A stretch of DNA of 64,000 nucleotides from Sialis fuliginosa (lineage: Eukaryota > Arthropoda > Insecta > Megaloptera > Sialidae). Positions within the stretch are counted from its first letter, which is position 1. Each line of letters starts with the position of its first letter. The DNA lies in NCBI GenBank assembly GCA_961205875.1, contig OY540812.1:15376001-15440000 (forward strand), given 5' to 3'. The position numbers and the translations under genes were made by a program. The notes under the pieces are model-generated. The model made no database searches. It was not told the origin of the DNA and was given only the letters and a program-made list of their open reading frames with translations. This document shows positions 27,360 through 40,086 of this stretch, in pieces.

Positions 27360-27618
27360 TCTAAATCATAATTATTTAATACTTGAAATCAATAACACTT
27401 ATTAATACTAAACCCTGTATCAAATTTCATAACTTTAGCACAATTGATTCTCCAGATATTAAATAAAAACGAATTTTAAGTAAAATCTTTTGAGGGCTGT
27501 AGCTCTTTCACAAAAAATGTCCGGACACATGTTCATATAAAGTTTTTTGCTTAAAATATTTTTCTTAATTTACTGTTCAAGTTTGGCACGACAGTAGTGC
27601 TTAATCACCCTGTATATG
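27360..27618. mobile_element. Remnant of an arthropod-type repeat ending CACCCTGTATA
   Basis: The stretch ends AATCACCCTGTATA, the terminus form of many insect and arachnid non-autonomous elements. The opposite end is not clear. Low-information call. Confidence 0.35.
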
Positions 27619-27817
27619 AGCTAATCCAGTACTTTAAAAATAAAAAATAGGGTGCACATATGTCACCGATTCTGCTACCTATTTTTTAAACCACATATCA
27701 AAAACATGTTTCCCAAATTTTAACTCTCCTCCCTCATTCTTTTCGACCGAATAACATTTTTTTAAAGTTTTGAAATCGAGCAACATTACACATATATTTT
27801 GATAGAAAAATTATGTT

Positions 27818-27986
27818 TCGAAATGTTCCTTATTATGCATTTTATAGGGCTCATTCTTTTAGTTTTTTATTGAAGTTTCATTTAAAATCGGTTTTAGAGC
27901 CGAATATTTATTTAATTTTAAACAAATTTTGTTTTCTTTATAAAAACAGTCAATTTTAAAACTGCCGCCAAAAATTATAATAAATA
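27818..27986. repeat. Flank module of the satellite, three copies
   Basis: A ~150-bp module (GAAATGTTCCTTATTATGCA, CTCATTCTTTTAGTT..., AACTGCCGCCAAAAATTATA) immediately precedes the main array. It recurs at 29287-29402 (truncated) and 29437-29611, where it again leads straight into the satellite. Module plus array was thus duplicated together. Confidence 0.88.
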
Positions 27987-29270
27987 GACCTCAAACTATG
28001 CGTACGATACATAATAAATTGACCTCAAACTATGCGCACGATATCCGTATAATAAAAAATACCTCAAACTATGCGCACGATATACGTATAATAAAAAGAC
28101 CTCAAACTATGCGCACGATATACGTATAATAAAAAGACCTCAAACTATGCGCACGATATACGTATATTAAAAAGACCTCAAACTATGCGTTCGATATACA
28201 ATAAATAGACTTTAAACTATGTACACGATATACGTATAATAAAAAGACCTCAAACTATGCGCACGATATACGTATAATAAAAAGACCTCAAACTATGCGC
28301 ACGATATACGTATAATAAAAAGACCTCAAACTATGCGCACGATATACGTATATTAAAAAGACCTCAAACTATGCGTACGATATACAATAAATAGACTTCA
28401 AACTATGTACACGATATACGTATAATAAAAAGACCTCAATTTATGCGCACGATATACGTATAATAAAAAGACCTCAAACTATGCGTACGATATACGTATA
28501 ATAAAAAGACCTCAAACTATGCGCACGATATACGTATATTAAAAAGACCTCAAACTATGCGTACGATATACAATAAATAGACTTCAAACTATGTACACGA
28601 TATACGTATAATAAAAAGACCTCAAACTATGCGCACGATATACGTATAATAAAAAGACCTCAAACTATGCGCACGATATACGTATATTAAAAAGACCTCA
28701 AACTATGCGCACGATATACGTATATTAAAAAGACCTCAAACTATGCGTACGATATACAATAAATAGACTTCAAACTATGTACACGATATACGTATAATAA
28801 AAAGACCTCAAACTATGCGCACGATATACCTATAATAAAAAGACCTCAAACTATGCGCACGATCTACGTATAATAAAAATACCTCAAACTATGCGCACGA
28901 TATACGTATAATAAAAAGACCTCGAACTATGCGCACGATATACGTATATTAAAAAGACCTCAAACTATGCGTACGATATACAATAAATAGACTTCAAACT
29001 ATGTACACGATATACGTATAATAAAAAGACCTCAAACTATGCGCACGATATACGTATAATAAAAAGACCTCAAACTATGCGCACGATATACGTATATTAA
29101 AAAGACCTCAAACTATGCGTACGATATACAATAAATAGACTTCAAACTATGTACACGATATACGTATAATAAAAAAGACCTCAAACTATGCGCACGATAT
29201 ACGATAAATAAAAAGACCTCAAACTATGCGCACGATATAATAATATGTATAATAAAAATACCAAAAACTA
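27987..29270. repeat. 38-bp satellite array with 186-bp higher-order unit
   Basis: There are about 34 tandem units of the form GACCTCAAACTATGCGCACG + ATATACGTATAATAAAAA. A 34-bp variant (GCGTACGATATACAATAAATA) followed by a variant with TATGTACACG recurs at 28195, 28383, 28569, 28755, 28979 and 29127. The spacing is 186-188 bp (4 x 38 + 34), once 224 and once 148. The array therefore evolves by multi-unit duplication with single-unit gain and loss. It is non-coding. Confidence 0.95.
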
Positions 29271-29611
29271 TACACAATTAATTTAATTATGTTTTGAAAT
29301 GTTCCTTATTATGCATTTTATAGAGCTCATTCTTTTATTTTTTTATTGAACTTTCATTTAAAATCGGTTTTAGAACCGAATATTTATTTAATTTTAAACA
29401 AATAATAATATACCAAAAACTATACACAATTAATTTAATTATGTTTCGAAATGTTCCATATTATGCATTTTATAGAGCTCATTCTTTTCGTTTTTTTATT
29501 GAACTTTGATTTAAAATCGCTTTAGAATATTTATTTAATTTTAAACATAAATTTTGTTTTCTTTATAAAAATAGTCGATTTTAAAACTGCCGCCAAAAAT
29601 TATAATATATA

Positions 29612-29838
29612 GACTTCAAACTATGTACACGATATACATATAATAAAAAAGACCTCAAACTATGCACACGATATACGTATAATAAATAGACCTAAAACTA
29701 TGCACACGATATACGTTTAGTAAAAAAAGACTTCAAACTATGCTCACGATATACATATAATAAAAAAAAGACTTCAAACTATACGCCCGATATACGTATA
29801 ATAAAAAAATGTCTTCAAACTGTGCGCACGATATATGA
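29612..29838. repeat. Second, more diverged block of the 38-bp satellite (6 units)
   Basis: Six units (GACTTCAAACTATGTACACG and variants) follow a second copy of the left-flank sequence. Units are more diverged and have longer A-runs than in the main array. Further decayed motifs (CTCAAAGTATGCG) occur at 29918 and 30044. Confidence 0.88.
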
Positions 29839-30064
29839 ATATATATATTAGATACATTATATAGATATAGAAATAGAACGGGGACTGTCTCCATTCAATG
29901 CCTTGAGTCTCTGAGTCTCAAAGTATGCGGTACATTCGTAAAAGTAATATATCTCTTGATATATGGCCATATATCAAAAAATTCTATTTGATCTTAATTC
30001 GTACTACCTGATATAATGAACGTATGCAGTAAAAAAGGCATGTCTCAAAGTATGCGCTGTACAT

Positions 30065-30066
<2 letters not shown>

Positions 30067-30095
<29 letters not shown>
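30067..30095. repeat. (AT)14 microsatellite
   Basis: An uninterrupted AT run bordering the satellite-related segment. Confidence 0.95.
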
Positions 30096-30097
<2 letters not shown>

Positions 30098-30099
30098 TT

Positions 30100-31889
30100 A
30101 TAGAGAATGTGTAAGTTTCCATTTTCTTCTTTCTCAGTATTTTCACACAAAACAAAATTTAATATAACAACGTATACAATATGTGGCAGGGTAAGGTATT
30201 GGATACTTCGAATACAACCAAAAACCAGTCGTCCAACGATTTATATAATAATATTGTGCTTGTATTTCTCATAATTCCTGCGTATTTCCAATAAGTAGTT
30301 TAAGCAACTACCAGTGCTGGGGAATGAAATTGGAGAAACAAACAATCAAAACATTTAGAGCTTTCATTAGATATAGAAAACCTAATGTGTAAAAAAACAA
30401 TCTTTATTTTTTCTTGGTTTGCGGATAAACTATGTAGAAAACTATTAAACCGATTTGAATGCGGTTTTCACTAATGTATAGATAATTTAAGTGCACAGGT
30501 CTAAAAGAACTATAAAATTATATGCAATATAAATCAGCGACAGCATATATCTATCTATCTTTAACGAATATTATTCATCTATCGAATTTTACTCGATAAG
30601 CTAAAATCGAGAATTTTAATAAAAAAACCTATTATATTTTTTTCACATTATAATAAAATATGTTTCCTGATGAATTAATTAGGTTACTCCCTCTTACTGG
30701 ACAGTAAAAAGTGTTTAACATCTTTTACATAATATGTATAATTGTATATTTGCAAATGTTATATATGACATGATGTATATTGTTAATTTTACATTAGTAG
30801 ATATAAATATAATTATCCTTTACACTTTAGCGAATTCCATTATGAAAACTTTCCAACTATTCTCTCTAAACATAGACTCATCACCAACCAATAAAACACA
30901 ACCCAAACATACTGTATATGTATAAATGTATATACATTTATTATAATAACAACAACAGCACCGCCACATTTTCGGCACCTTTTTTCTGACGTCTTTTCAT
31001 CGCACATCAAGAATACACGGAACCATAGTAGTATGTACAATAATGTACAATGTGTTAAAAAAATCTAGATGTACGTATACTGAAGTAGGTATAGGTATAG
31101 TTTCATATGTATCAACAAAAATGTTATAGAATAGATTATGGATTTTAGAAGATTAAGTTTCCTGTAAATTTTTTTATAATTCATTTTTATTGTTTTAATG
31201 AAGTTTTTTAAAGAAAATCAGAAAAATGCCTCTCTTTAAATCACTTTAACAACATACGATAACATATCATAATTAGCTAAAAACTTTTTATTTATTTAAT
31301 AATAATTAAAATTTAATATTACTGTAATGTTTAGGGCGCTTGATATATTTTATGTACCACCTCTCATTAGTAGGTATTAGGTATATGGAAAGTTTTATTG
31401 TTTTTTTTTTCGTTTGGTTGACCAAGGGGTGACTTTGCAGGGAATGAAACTGTTTTTACACAAATAATTTCAAAATGGCAACTGCACTTCTCGGTTTCTT
31501 AAAGTGTAGGTACCAAACCAACTCTATATCAATTTTCGTTGATAAAGGAATTATTGTATTCGAAAAATATATTTTTCTTGTACTAATTATACATTTATAA
31601 CATTTGAATATATACCCGTGGTGACGTAATTCCCGCGCAAATGTTGATTGGTCAAGAAGCTACTGAAACTACCTTGTTTTTTTATATCGTGGTTTTCACT
31701 AACCTAAATTCCACGCGAACGAACATGTTTATTCATATATCATATATTAATATGTATAAAAAATTAACAAGTGTAAGTTTAATGAAAAATAGCTGATTTT
31801 AAGTTATCCCATGCGTAACTATTACTAAACAATTGGTTATTAGTTTATACATATACGTAATCTCTAGATTGCAAATTTAATAAACTTTG
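30100..31889. other. AT-rich DNA, no gene seen
   Basis: Short overlapping frames at 30734-31040 lie on both strands and lack motifs. Confidence 0.45.
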
Positions 31890-32195
31890 TTATGAAAACC
31901 AGACCGCTCAAGAGGCACCTTATACACGAGTGTGTGTTACCATCACTACCGGACGAACGCCGCCGCGTGTATGTCGGCGTGGGGGTGCGTGGGCGATGGC
32001 GTGGATATGGGGGTGGGGGGGTTCGTCGTGTTTATCCGCGAACTCGAATTCAGAACACGACGGCCGCGTCGGGGTGGCACAAGGGCGGCTATAGGGGATG
32101 GGGCGACCGGAGGTGGCGGTGGGACTACTACACGTGATACGCATAATGTACGAGGTGGTTTCTTTCTACAACCGAAGGGAGAATGTGTAAGTATG
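31890..32195 (+). promoter_or_regulatory. GC-rich island ending in a strong splice donor
   Basis: The stretch has very high G+C for this window (GGGGGTGCGTGGGCGATGGC). It ends GAATGT|GTAAGTATG, a near-consensus donor at about 32188. Three overlapping frames are open on both strands, which follows from composition. The best reading is a 5' exon of an unseen gene or a CpG-rich promoter. Confidence 0.3.
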
Positions 32196-32338
32196 TGACT
32201 GTATATATGTGTGTATGTGTGTGTGGTATGTCAGGTGACAGATCTCAACCAGGAGTATTTAAACTGTATAAGTTGTAGATAGTACAAATTATTCTTTTAT
32301 TTGTTATACCTTTATAAATCAAGACAGTTGTATTCTCC

Positions 32339-32674
32339 AAGGAAAAAATTTCAGATCTGAAGTGATGAAATCGTGGTAGATTTGCATTTTGAGAAAGCAT
32401 CATATTTTTTCACTGGGTTTTGACATGTTAAGATCTGCAAAGATCTACAACGACCTACAAAGATTTACAATGATTTACAAAGATCTCTAAAGATCGTTGA
32501 AGATCGTGATAGAGATTTAAACGATGAAAATTCATGAAATTGCAACGTTGAAAATTCATGAGTTTTCAACGTTACAACGATCTTCAGATATCTTTATAGA
32601 TAGTTGTAGACCTTTGTAGATCTTTGTAGGTCTCCACAGATGATTTGATCACTTCAGATCTGAAATTTTTTCTT
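32339..32674. mobile_element. Fold-back element with internal 12-bp AAAGATCTACAA repeats
   Basis: The left end AAGGAAAAAATTTCAGATCT and the right inverse AAGAAAAAATTTCAGATCTG bracket 336 bp. The interior is built of AAGATCTACAACG-like units in direct order on the left (32427-32505) and inverted on the right (32578-32635), with a central ACGTTGAAAATTCATGA palindrome. Confidence 0.65.
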
Positions 32675-33559
32675 AGAATTTTTATGATAATCAAAAATAG
32701 GCTAGCAACAATCATAATAATTAATTTCGATAAATATATAATATAATTTTTTTTTAATTTGAAACTTTTGTGGGAATAATCAGTTTCTCAATAGTTTCGC
32801 GATAAGATAAATTGTACCGTTAACAATTCCTAAAAGAAAAGTTTTACTGAATGTGTTACACTTCTACTATAATATAATTGAAATTTTATTTTACTCATAC
32901 AAAGTATGTATTGGCACATACCGACACATAACATGAAATAAAAGAAAATCGTTCACAAAGTTTACTCAAAGGACATTTTTGTTTAAACGAAGGTTCAGGA
33001 GGCAGCTTTATGAGCACACGCAAGAATAAACAAAAGATTCTGACCGGAAGGAAACGGGACGAGGAGCGGAGACAGGACCCTAGTGATATGGCTACTATAT
33101 TAAATTAATAACAATCATTTTTCGTCGGTATTCGTTCTTTGGGTGAAAGGAAAAAAGAGAGAAAGATAAAAACAAACACTCGTGATTGCTGCATCGATTT
33201 ATTAAAAATATTATATAGGTAGTATATATATGAGCATTTCCAGTACTTAAAAAAAAAAACAGGGCGCACGTATGACACCAATTTTGCTCTCGATTTTTTC
33301 TTCTAAAAGTACATATAAAAAAAATATATATAATATATAAAAATAAATAATATCTAAATTTTTAGTTTTATTGAATATTATTTTGTCCGAATTTACCTTA
33401 ATATCATAAACAGTTATATAGAGAAATACATATTTTTTTTTTAATTTAATACTCCCTCGAAACCCCTTTGTGGCTGAATTTTGGGAAATGCTGAAATATA
33501 TACGTATTTCATTATTTGTATTGTAGAGTGTGTAGAGTATTTATTTTAAGTTTAAAGTA

Positions 33560-33775
33560 AATCTAACAAAAAAAGATTTTTCCCATATAAACTTTTACAC
33601 CCTCTTTTACCCCCATAGGGGTTGGATTTCCAAAAGTTCTTTCTTAGTGGATGTTTACATCATAAAATGAAGACACCTCTGAAATTTCACATTTCTAAAT
33701 CCAGAAGTTTCGGCTCAGCGATAAGGAATCAGCTAGTCAGTCAGTCAGGATATGTTATTATATTTATATAGATTA
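33560..33775 (+). mobile_element. 3' part of a widespread insect repeat (GTCAGTCAGTCAGG tail)
   Basis: The stretch runs from ACTTTTACACCCTCTTTTAC to CAGTCAGTCAGGATATG and then TTATATTTATATAGAT. It resembles the end of common insect interspersed repeats. The 5' boundary is unclear and no protein is encoded. Confidence 0.4.
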
Positions 33776-34939
33776 TCTGGATAGGATTAAAGGTTGATAA
33801 TCTGGTGTCGTAGGAATATTGGTAAAAAGTTTGCTATAATATATAATATTAATTAATCAAACCAATATTGTACTTCAATCCCACGATTTTTTATCGAAGG
33901 CGCCACTGCCTGTAAGAAGAGGTTATTAGAATCTCGCCGTTAGCTTTTGCTGAATTTTTACTTAGAAAATCTCAAGTAGGTTTTATGATTTTATAATGAA
34001 TTACTTTGTATTGATTCTTTATTTATACATATATATCGCTGTATAATTTAAAATTATTCATGCTTGATTAAATATTTTTCATATAAATGAATTGGTTGTT
34101 AAAAAAGCAATTTTATGTGATTTTGAAATAAAAATCTAAATGAACGTATTTCTGATAAAAAAATAGGTAGGTAATTGTTTTTAAATGAAAATTGTAAAAA
34201 CGAATATTTACTAGAATTTTTTTATAAAATAAATACATTATGTTTAACAAGAAAAAATAAGAAACGATTTTAACTAAATATAGTACATATGTATATGTAT
34301 AGTATAATAACATGCATGTATGCATTTATATTTTATATCAACTTATTTTATTATTATTATTCATTGATAACATAGAAATTAAAATGATTTATTAATTAAT
34401 AAGAAATATTATGAAGTATGTATCGTAATAAAATTTAATTTTGTCTCTTTGATCAGTAATATAGATAGTTTCAAAAGTAATATGGATTTTAAATTAAATA
34501 TAGATAGTTTCAAAATATAATTATTTTCTAGATTCTATGAGACAAGATCATAATTAACACAAAAGCAAATTCTTTGTATACTTTGTATAATTACAAATTA
34601 GAACTAATATGATTATTATTAATGCATTCAATAAATACTCTTGAGCTGCTAAGTTAAATTAATTAAAGTTTGAGATCCTATTTCGTTATTTTAATTTATT
34701 CAGAATCAACCTGCTTTAGTTTTCTGTAATATTAAAAGTTTTACGATAGTTAATATTTAAATATTATTTTATAAAATATAATCATAAATAAAAATTTACT
34801 ACTACCTACATTACCAATTTTCTACATGTAAGTGCCTCTAAGCAAATTGGCGAAACCTGGTATTATTATACTTAAATGTTTTAATTTTTAGTTATATGGT
34901 AATTAATATTTTATTTCGGGTAATGCATCTTAATATATA

Positions 34940-35042
34940 GGAGGGGGGGGGGTACACGATATTATTATTTTGTCAAATATAAGGGAGAAGGGAATCAAAA
35001 AAAATTGCCCCCCCCCCCAATATTTTTAACAAGTCGGTGCCC
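34940..35042. other. G-run/C-run segment, possible hAT terminus
   Basis: A run of ten G (34943-34952) and eleven C (35008-35018) are followed by GTCGGTGCCCCTG. Read inversely, this gives CAGGGGCACCGAC, a hAT-like end. The other end was not found. Confidence 0.35.
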
Positions 35043-35572
35043 CTGCTAATAAAACAAGTACTGAACTCTTTATTCAATTAATTTAATTATCAAAGTCCGC
35101 AAATATAGTTTCTTCTTTAAGTTATAGCCTTTCATTTTGTTAATGTTTTTTCTCCAGTAATGAGTACGCAGTGATGGACACTTGCTAATGATTACAAAAT
35201 GATAAGTACTACGACACAAAAGATATAAATGAAATAATTTTCAAATTTGAAACAATGTAGAGCAGTTGCTATATATGATAATATAAATAAATAAATAAAT
35301 AAATAAACATTTTATTCTTTTTCACTACATGGTATAGTATAGAATAGGTCAGTGGAACTCTTTATAAATATTTGTATAATATTAATTAATAAATAAATTA
35401 TACTAATAATTAGTATCAATGTCCATCATTTTGACACCTATGGGCCGATTGTCATCAAATCACGCCGTAAGACAGTGTAATCAGAAATAGTAGTAATGAA
35501 ATATCAACAAATATTTCTAATTCAGTACATTTAATTATAAAATAGCCATTACTAGGGTCATATACCAGTACC
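35043..35572. mobile_element. GGTACTGG-ended element, truncated at one end
   Basis: In inverted orientation it matches the family from CTAATAAAACAAG to the terminus CCAGTACC. About 90 bp of the other end is missing and is replaced by a C-rich tract ending GGTGCCCCTG, which itself resembles a hAT terminus (inverse CAGGGGCACCG). Confidence 0.65.
35284..35307. repeat. (AAAT)n microsatellite inside a GGTACTGG-ended element
   Basis: About six AAAT units. Confidence 0.9.
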
Positions 35573-35829
35573 CTATATATTCCTATATATTTCCTATACC
35601 ACTTCTCAATCGGCATTTATTGTTTTAAAATGTTTTAAAATTTGAGCAAAGATGAGAAGTTGATAGCCATGATTTCACATATTTTATTTTTAAATTAAAT
35701 GTTTAATTTACATGCATTATATATGTGCATTGCATATCTCAGACATTCCATTTTCTCCAAATAATAAAATAGATAAAAACAGTAAATCACAAGTTGATAT
35801 ACTCAACGAACAGCCAGACAACACTGTTA

Positions 35830-36125
35830 AACTCTGAATACAAACGGAAATGGCATCAGAAGCAGTAGCCGGAGCTGCAACTTAGGCAGCCGTTGCTACG
35901 TGTCCGGCATGCTGGTTGCCGTTGTAAGGCGGAAAGTTGTCGCTAAACACACGACGCGCGACGCGACGTTTGCGGTTTCTTCTTGTGCAATTTTCGAATG
36001 CACTACTATTCTGCGCTGGATGCAATCAACCGACGAAACGTGCGGTAGAACCGCTTAGCGATGCTTACAAAGGGAATAATGGCTATACCGTTTACGGGAC
36101 GTTTTTCAATCGACCGAATTGAACT
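35830..36125. other. GC-rich island, possible gene relic
   Basis: A short frame from ATGGCATCAGAAGCAGTAGC is stopped after 11 codons. A later frame (35937-36122) has no recognised motif. CpG content is high (ACACGACGCGCGACGCGACG). It could be a promoter/5' UTR or a decayed gene. Confidence 0.25.
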
Positions 36126-37685
36126 TTTTGTAAAATGTATTTTCGTTAACGTTATTCAGAAATTGTGAATGATGTGAATTCATGAATTTGTATATGGGTA
36201 AATGTGTATGTTTACAAGATCGGGTTTAAAGTTTAAGATAAAATACGTCAGGGATTATTAATATTTAAATATGCTACTATTTTTAACAAAAATTATTTTA
36301 CTAGTAGAGAGTTAATTCCGAAAAATATTAAAATGTATTAAAGATATTACATACAAAATAGAAATAAATTAATATAAAATATATATATATATATACATAT
36401 TTTTCATTATAATTAACAATGGGATCATTATTAATTAATTAAAGATACACACACAACTTGGCAACTTTATTTTATACATATATGAAATAAATGATATAAA
36501 ATTTTTATATAATCTAATATATGCATAATCTATATTATTCTATATGATTAGCAAAAATTACAAAATATTAAAACTAGATGTGCGATTGGTTACTTTATCT
36601 ACGTAAGCACTCACGTTAATGTTGTGTTTGTAATAATGAAAACTTCACTAAAATCGGTTCAGTAGTAATTCACTTATTTGTTGTATGTGTGAAATATATG
36701 CTCATCTCTAAACTATACCTAGACTCTTATGTTTTTTGTGTTAAATAACCATTAAAATCGGTTCTGTAGTTTTAAATTGGAACACACAGATGACGATATT
36801 GCCTGTAATTTGAAGTATAGACTCAAAAAACCCCCAAATGTACATAGTGTACCTACAGTAAAATAATAAAACATACTTATGTCAATTAGTGCTCAAAACC
36901 GGACCTATATAATAACAATTACACATATAATAGTATATGAAGATATAAAGTAAATACCAACCAGAGACGGGGGTTTAATTTTAATTTAGTATATTTATTA
37001 CATCTGAAGTTACAAAGCTCGAACGTTAACAATAAAATAGTAACTTTTTTTATTCAGCATAAAATAAAACAACGGTAGACATAGCGTAATTAAGTTTAAT
37101 TAAATACTGTAAGACACCAACATAAATTACTGGGAAGTTTGTAAAGTTTTGTTCTGTACGCCGTTAGAATCACAAACTGTGAAACTCATAAATGAAATGT
37201 TTATTGTTAATGTTTACTTTTTATTGTAGTTGTTTCAGTTTGATTTATTGTTTTACAGTTTCTCGTTTGGTAAAAAAATCAGTACAGGTTTTTCAGTTGC
37301 GGTTGTCGAAAATGATTGTTGAATATTAAGTTTCAAGTTATGGAGTATTTCAATTTGTTACTTTCATCACAACGTTCAACTTTTGAATACTACTGTATTT
37401 TGATATTTTCATTTTTTTTGGTCTACGTGTATATTGCATTATATTTGATTTATTTGATGAACAAAAATTATAAACTTTATTGTTGTAGATTATTGTTGAA
37501 GCTACAAGATAGGTTAAATGGGCAAAGTAACAGTATTTTTATCCATGGTGTCAAAAAAAAAACAATTACTGGTTTAAATTCATAGATAGGAGCATTAAAA
37601 ATATTAATTTAAACAATTGTAAGAAACATTCTGTATATTAAAAGTTGATAACTACATAAAATATGATAATTAATTGTAATGAATA
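36126..37685. other. AT-rich DNA, no gene seen
   Basis: It includes 36590-36780, with AAAATCGGTTC(A/T)GTAGT words repeated twice, typical of old interspersed repeats. An 89-codon frame at 37316-37585 has no motif. Confidence 0.4.
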
Positions 37686-37693
37686 CATATAAC

Positions 37694-37982
37694 TAGAGAT
37701 TGGAAAAATAGTTTTTCAACTATTGCGTAAAAATGCATTTATTGTAATTTTTATTACATATCTCTACCGTTTTCAGAAAACTTGTTTGATTGAACACAAT
37801 TTGAAATCAACTATTTGCAACTACCATTCCAACTATTTTTAAACTATTTGCGACACTTTTTACTGCTTCGTTTGCACTAATTATTATTAAATCGTAAAAA
37901 AACTATTTATCAACTATTTTCCGAAAAAAAATTCAACTAGTAACTATTTCATTGAAAATAACAACTATTTTTCCAATCTCTA
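37694..37982. mobile_element. hAT MITE with TAGAGATTGG ends
   Basis: The 289-bp element has inverted ends TAGAGATTGGAAAAATAGTT and a perfect 8-bp duplication CATATAAC (37686-37693 and 37983-37990). The interior repeats the word AACTATTT in both orientations. Confidence 0.88.
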
Positions 37983-37990
37983 CATATAAC

Positions 37991-40086
37991 ACTATCATTA
38001 ATATAATGAAATATTATAACCCATAGAAAAAATGAACGAATTTAACCGATCTTCTAAATATAATATTAAAAATAATGATGTATGTAATACTTGCATAATT
38101 CCTATGCAACACTGTTTTAGTTTGGATTAAAAATAATAATTTCTACTCCATCGAGATAATTTTTAATTAATTAATAATTAATATACAATAATTTATAATA
38201 AGCACTTATAAATTAACAAACGATAGAAATACGTTTATGCGACGTGAATATCAAATAATTAAATATTTATGTTTAAAAGTATATTAATTCTGATATTGTT
38301 ATAAAAAATAATAACAAAAATTAATGCAAATCTATGTGTACAAATACACGCACACATTATATAACAAAAATAAGTGTAAATAACGTTTTGAACGTTAAAA
38401 ACAGCGCGAAACCACTCAACAGTTTCAATGGCCATTATTATAATTTGTTTACTTTATTTTGTAGTTACGCTCCTCGGTTCCATTATAAAATAATCTGTGC
38501 CAATTTCCTTACAAGACCAAGTGCTCGTTTAAAAGGTGGCGGAATAAGAAAAAATCTATGTAACATTATTTACACGAATTAATACTTTCAGTTCAAACTT
38601 TTTATATGTAAATTATTCGGTCCTTATTTTTACATTGATTATTTTTTAAAAATATTCAAAAAATTTCAGGGGAATTTTGATGTAATTGACATACATGGTG
38701 GACGTTTATCGTTTAATTACTCGAGACGAAATTACACTAATGACCTGAATTTTGTTCTAGTTATACACATTTGAAGAGTTTCTCAACTAGTGACCCATAT
38801 CACGAGCAATTACGATAACGAAAATAATCTCAGACCGAGAACTTTTCAACCCCCCTTCGTATAATTGTATAAATCAAATTAAATACTATAATATAAAAAC
38901 GAGAAAAAGAATAAATGAATAATCAAAAAATTAAATTAAATAGTAATGTAGATTAGTAAACATAAGTAACACTATTCTACGATTTCAAACCCAGTGTAAA
39001 ATAAACTACAATTTGTAAAGAAAAGAAAAATTTCATTACGACAAGAAGGCATTGTATTTAATTTTGAGTAATAAAAAGCCGCAAAGTACGGCCCTTTATC
39101 GCACACCCCGGCAGGACCGCCCAAGATATTACTCCAGCCTCGTAAGATTACCCTGGCGGAAGCTGCATATATATTGTCTACACCCATATATAATGCTAAA
39201 TTATGCATATTAAAGATGAGATTTTTTGTTGTCCTATCTGCATACATTATAACAGTCTACTGGATCTTGTAGAGAGAGGCGGAAATAAATCCAATAACAA
39301 TTCCTGACGTTATGAGATAAGTTTTCCTTTTGCTGCCGTTGTTGTTGTTGTCTTGTTATTGCTTATACTTTGTGACTCTTATTTCAGAAACATTGATTTT
39401 TTTTACTTTACTAATGGTGAAGTATTGTACACATTTATAAGTATGGTTGGTTAGAAATATTACGAGAATGCGTATAGAACGTTTCAAGAATGTTAGTTGT
39501 ATATTGACGGCAAGTTATTATATTATAAAAAACTGACAAAGTTAATTTAACTATAGGATCATTCCATGGTAACGGGTGGGACGTTTTGACAAACAATCGA
39601 ATACTTAAAGGTGTAAATAAAGCACATATTAATTACGATATTAGCATTCCTAGATATATTTTTTAAGATATGGTAAAGTGAAAAACGTGAATATCTGCCC
39701 TAATTTTGTTAAATTAATAGATTTGTATATGTGACGGGTGGGACACGAATTAGTCTCCTCTTTTTAGATACTTGTACATGACGTTGAAAATCAGATCAAA
39801 TAGATCATCTAAAAATCTAATTTTATTTTAGTACGTTACTTGAATAATGTCAATAATTGGTTTTTTTAAAAGAGGTGAGTGAAAAATCAATAGAAGTATT
39901 TTTTGTATTAACTGCTTATTTTTCGAAATATTATTTTTATACTTCATCGACATAAATACCAAATATTGATAAAAATTTTGTTTTGTATTTTGAAATAAGA
40001 GGGGCGCGGCATATAAAATTTGCGCACTCGTATATTAAACAATTCAAATTAAATTCTTAATATCTACATAATAAAAAATAAGTTTA
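37991..40086. other. AT-rich DNA downstream of PARP copy 1
   Basis: There is a GC-richer part at 39070-39170 and two GACGGGTGGGAC/AACGGGTGGGAC words (39570, 39732) that may belong to an old repeat. No gene is supported. Confidence 0.4.

Noticed and set aside
27987-29270. CRISPR-like array
   Set aside because: Units are contiguous without unique spacers, and the context is eukaryotic; it is a satellite.
31892-32198. Three overlapping Gly/Arg-rich frames
   Set aside because: They are open on both strands because of high GC content; none shows a domain or a consistent start.
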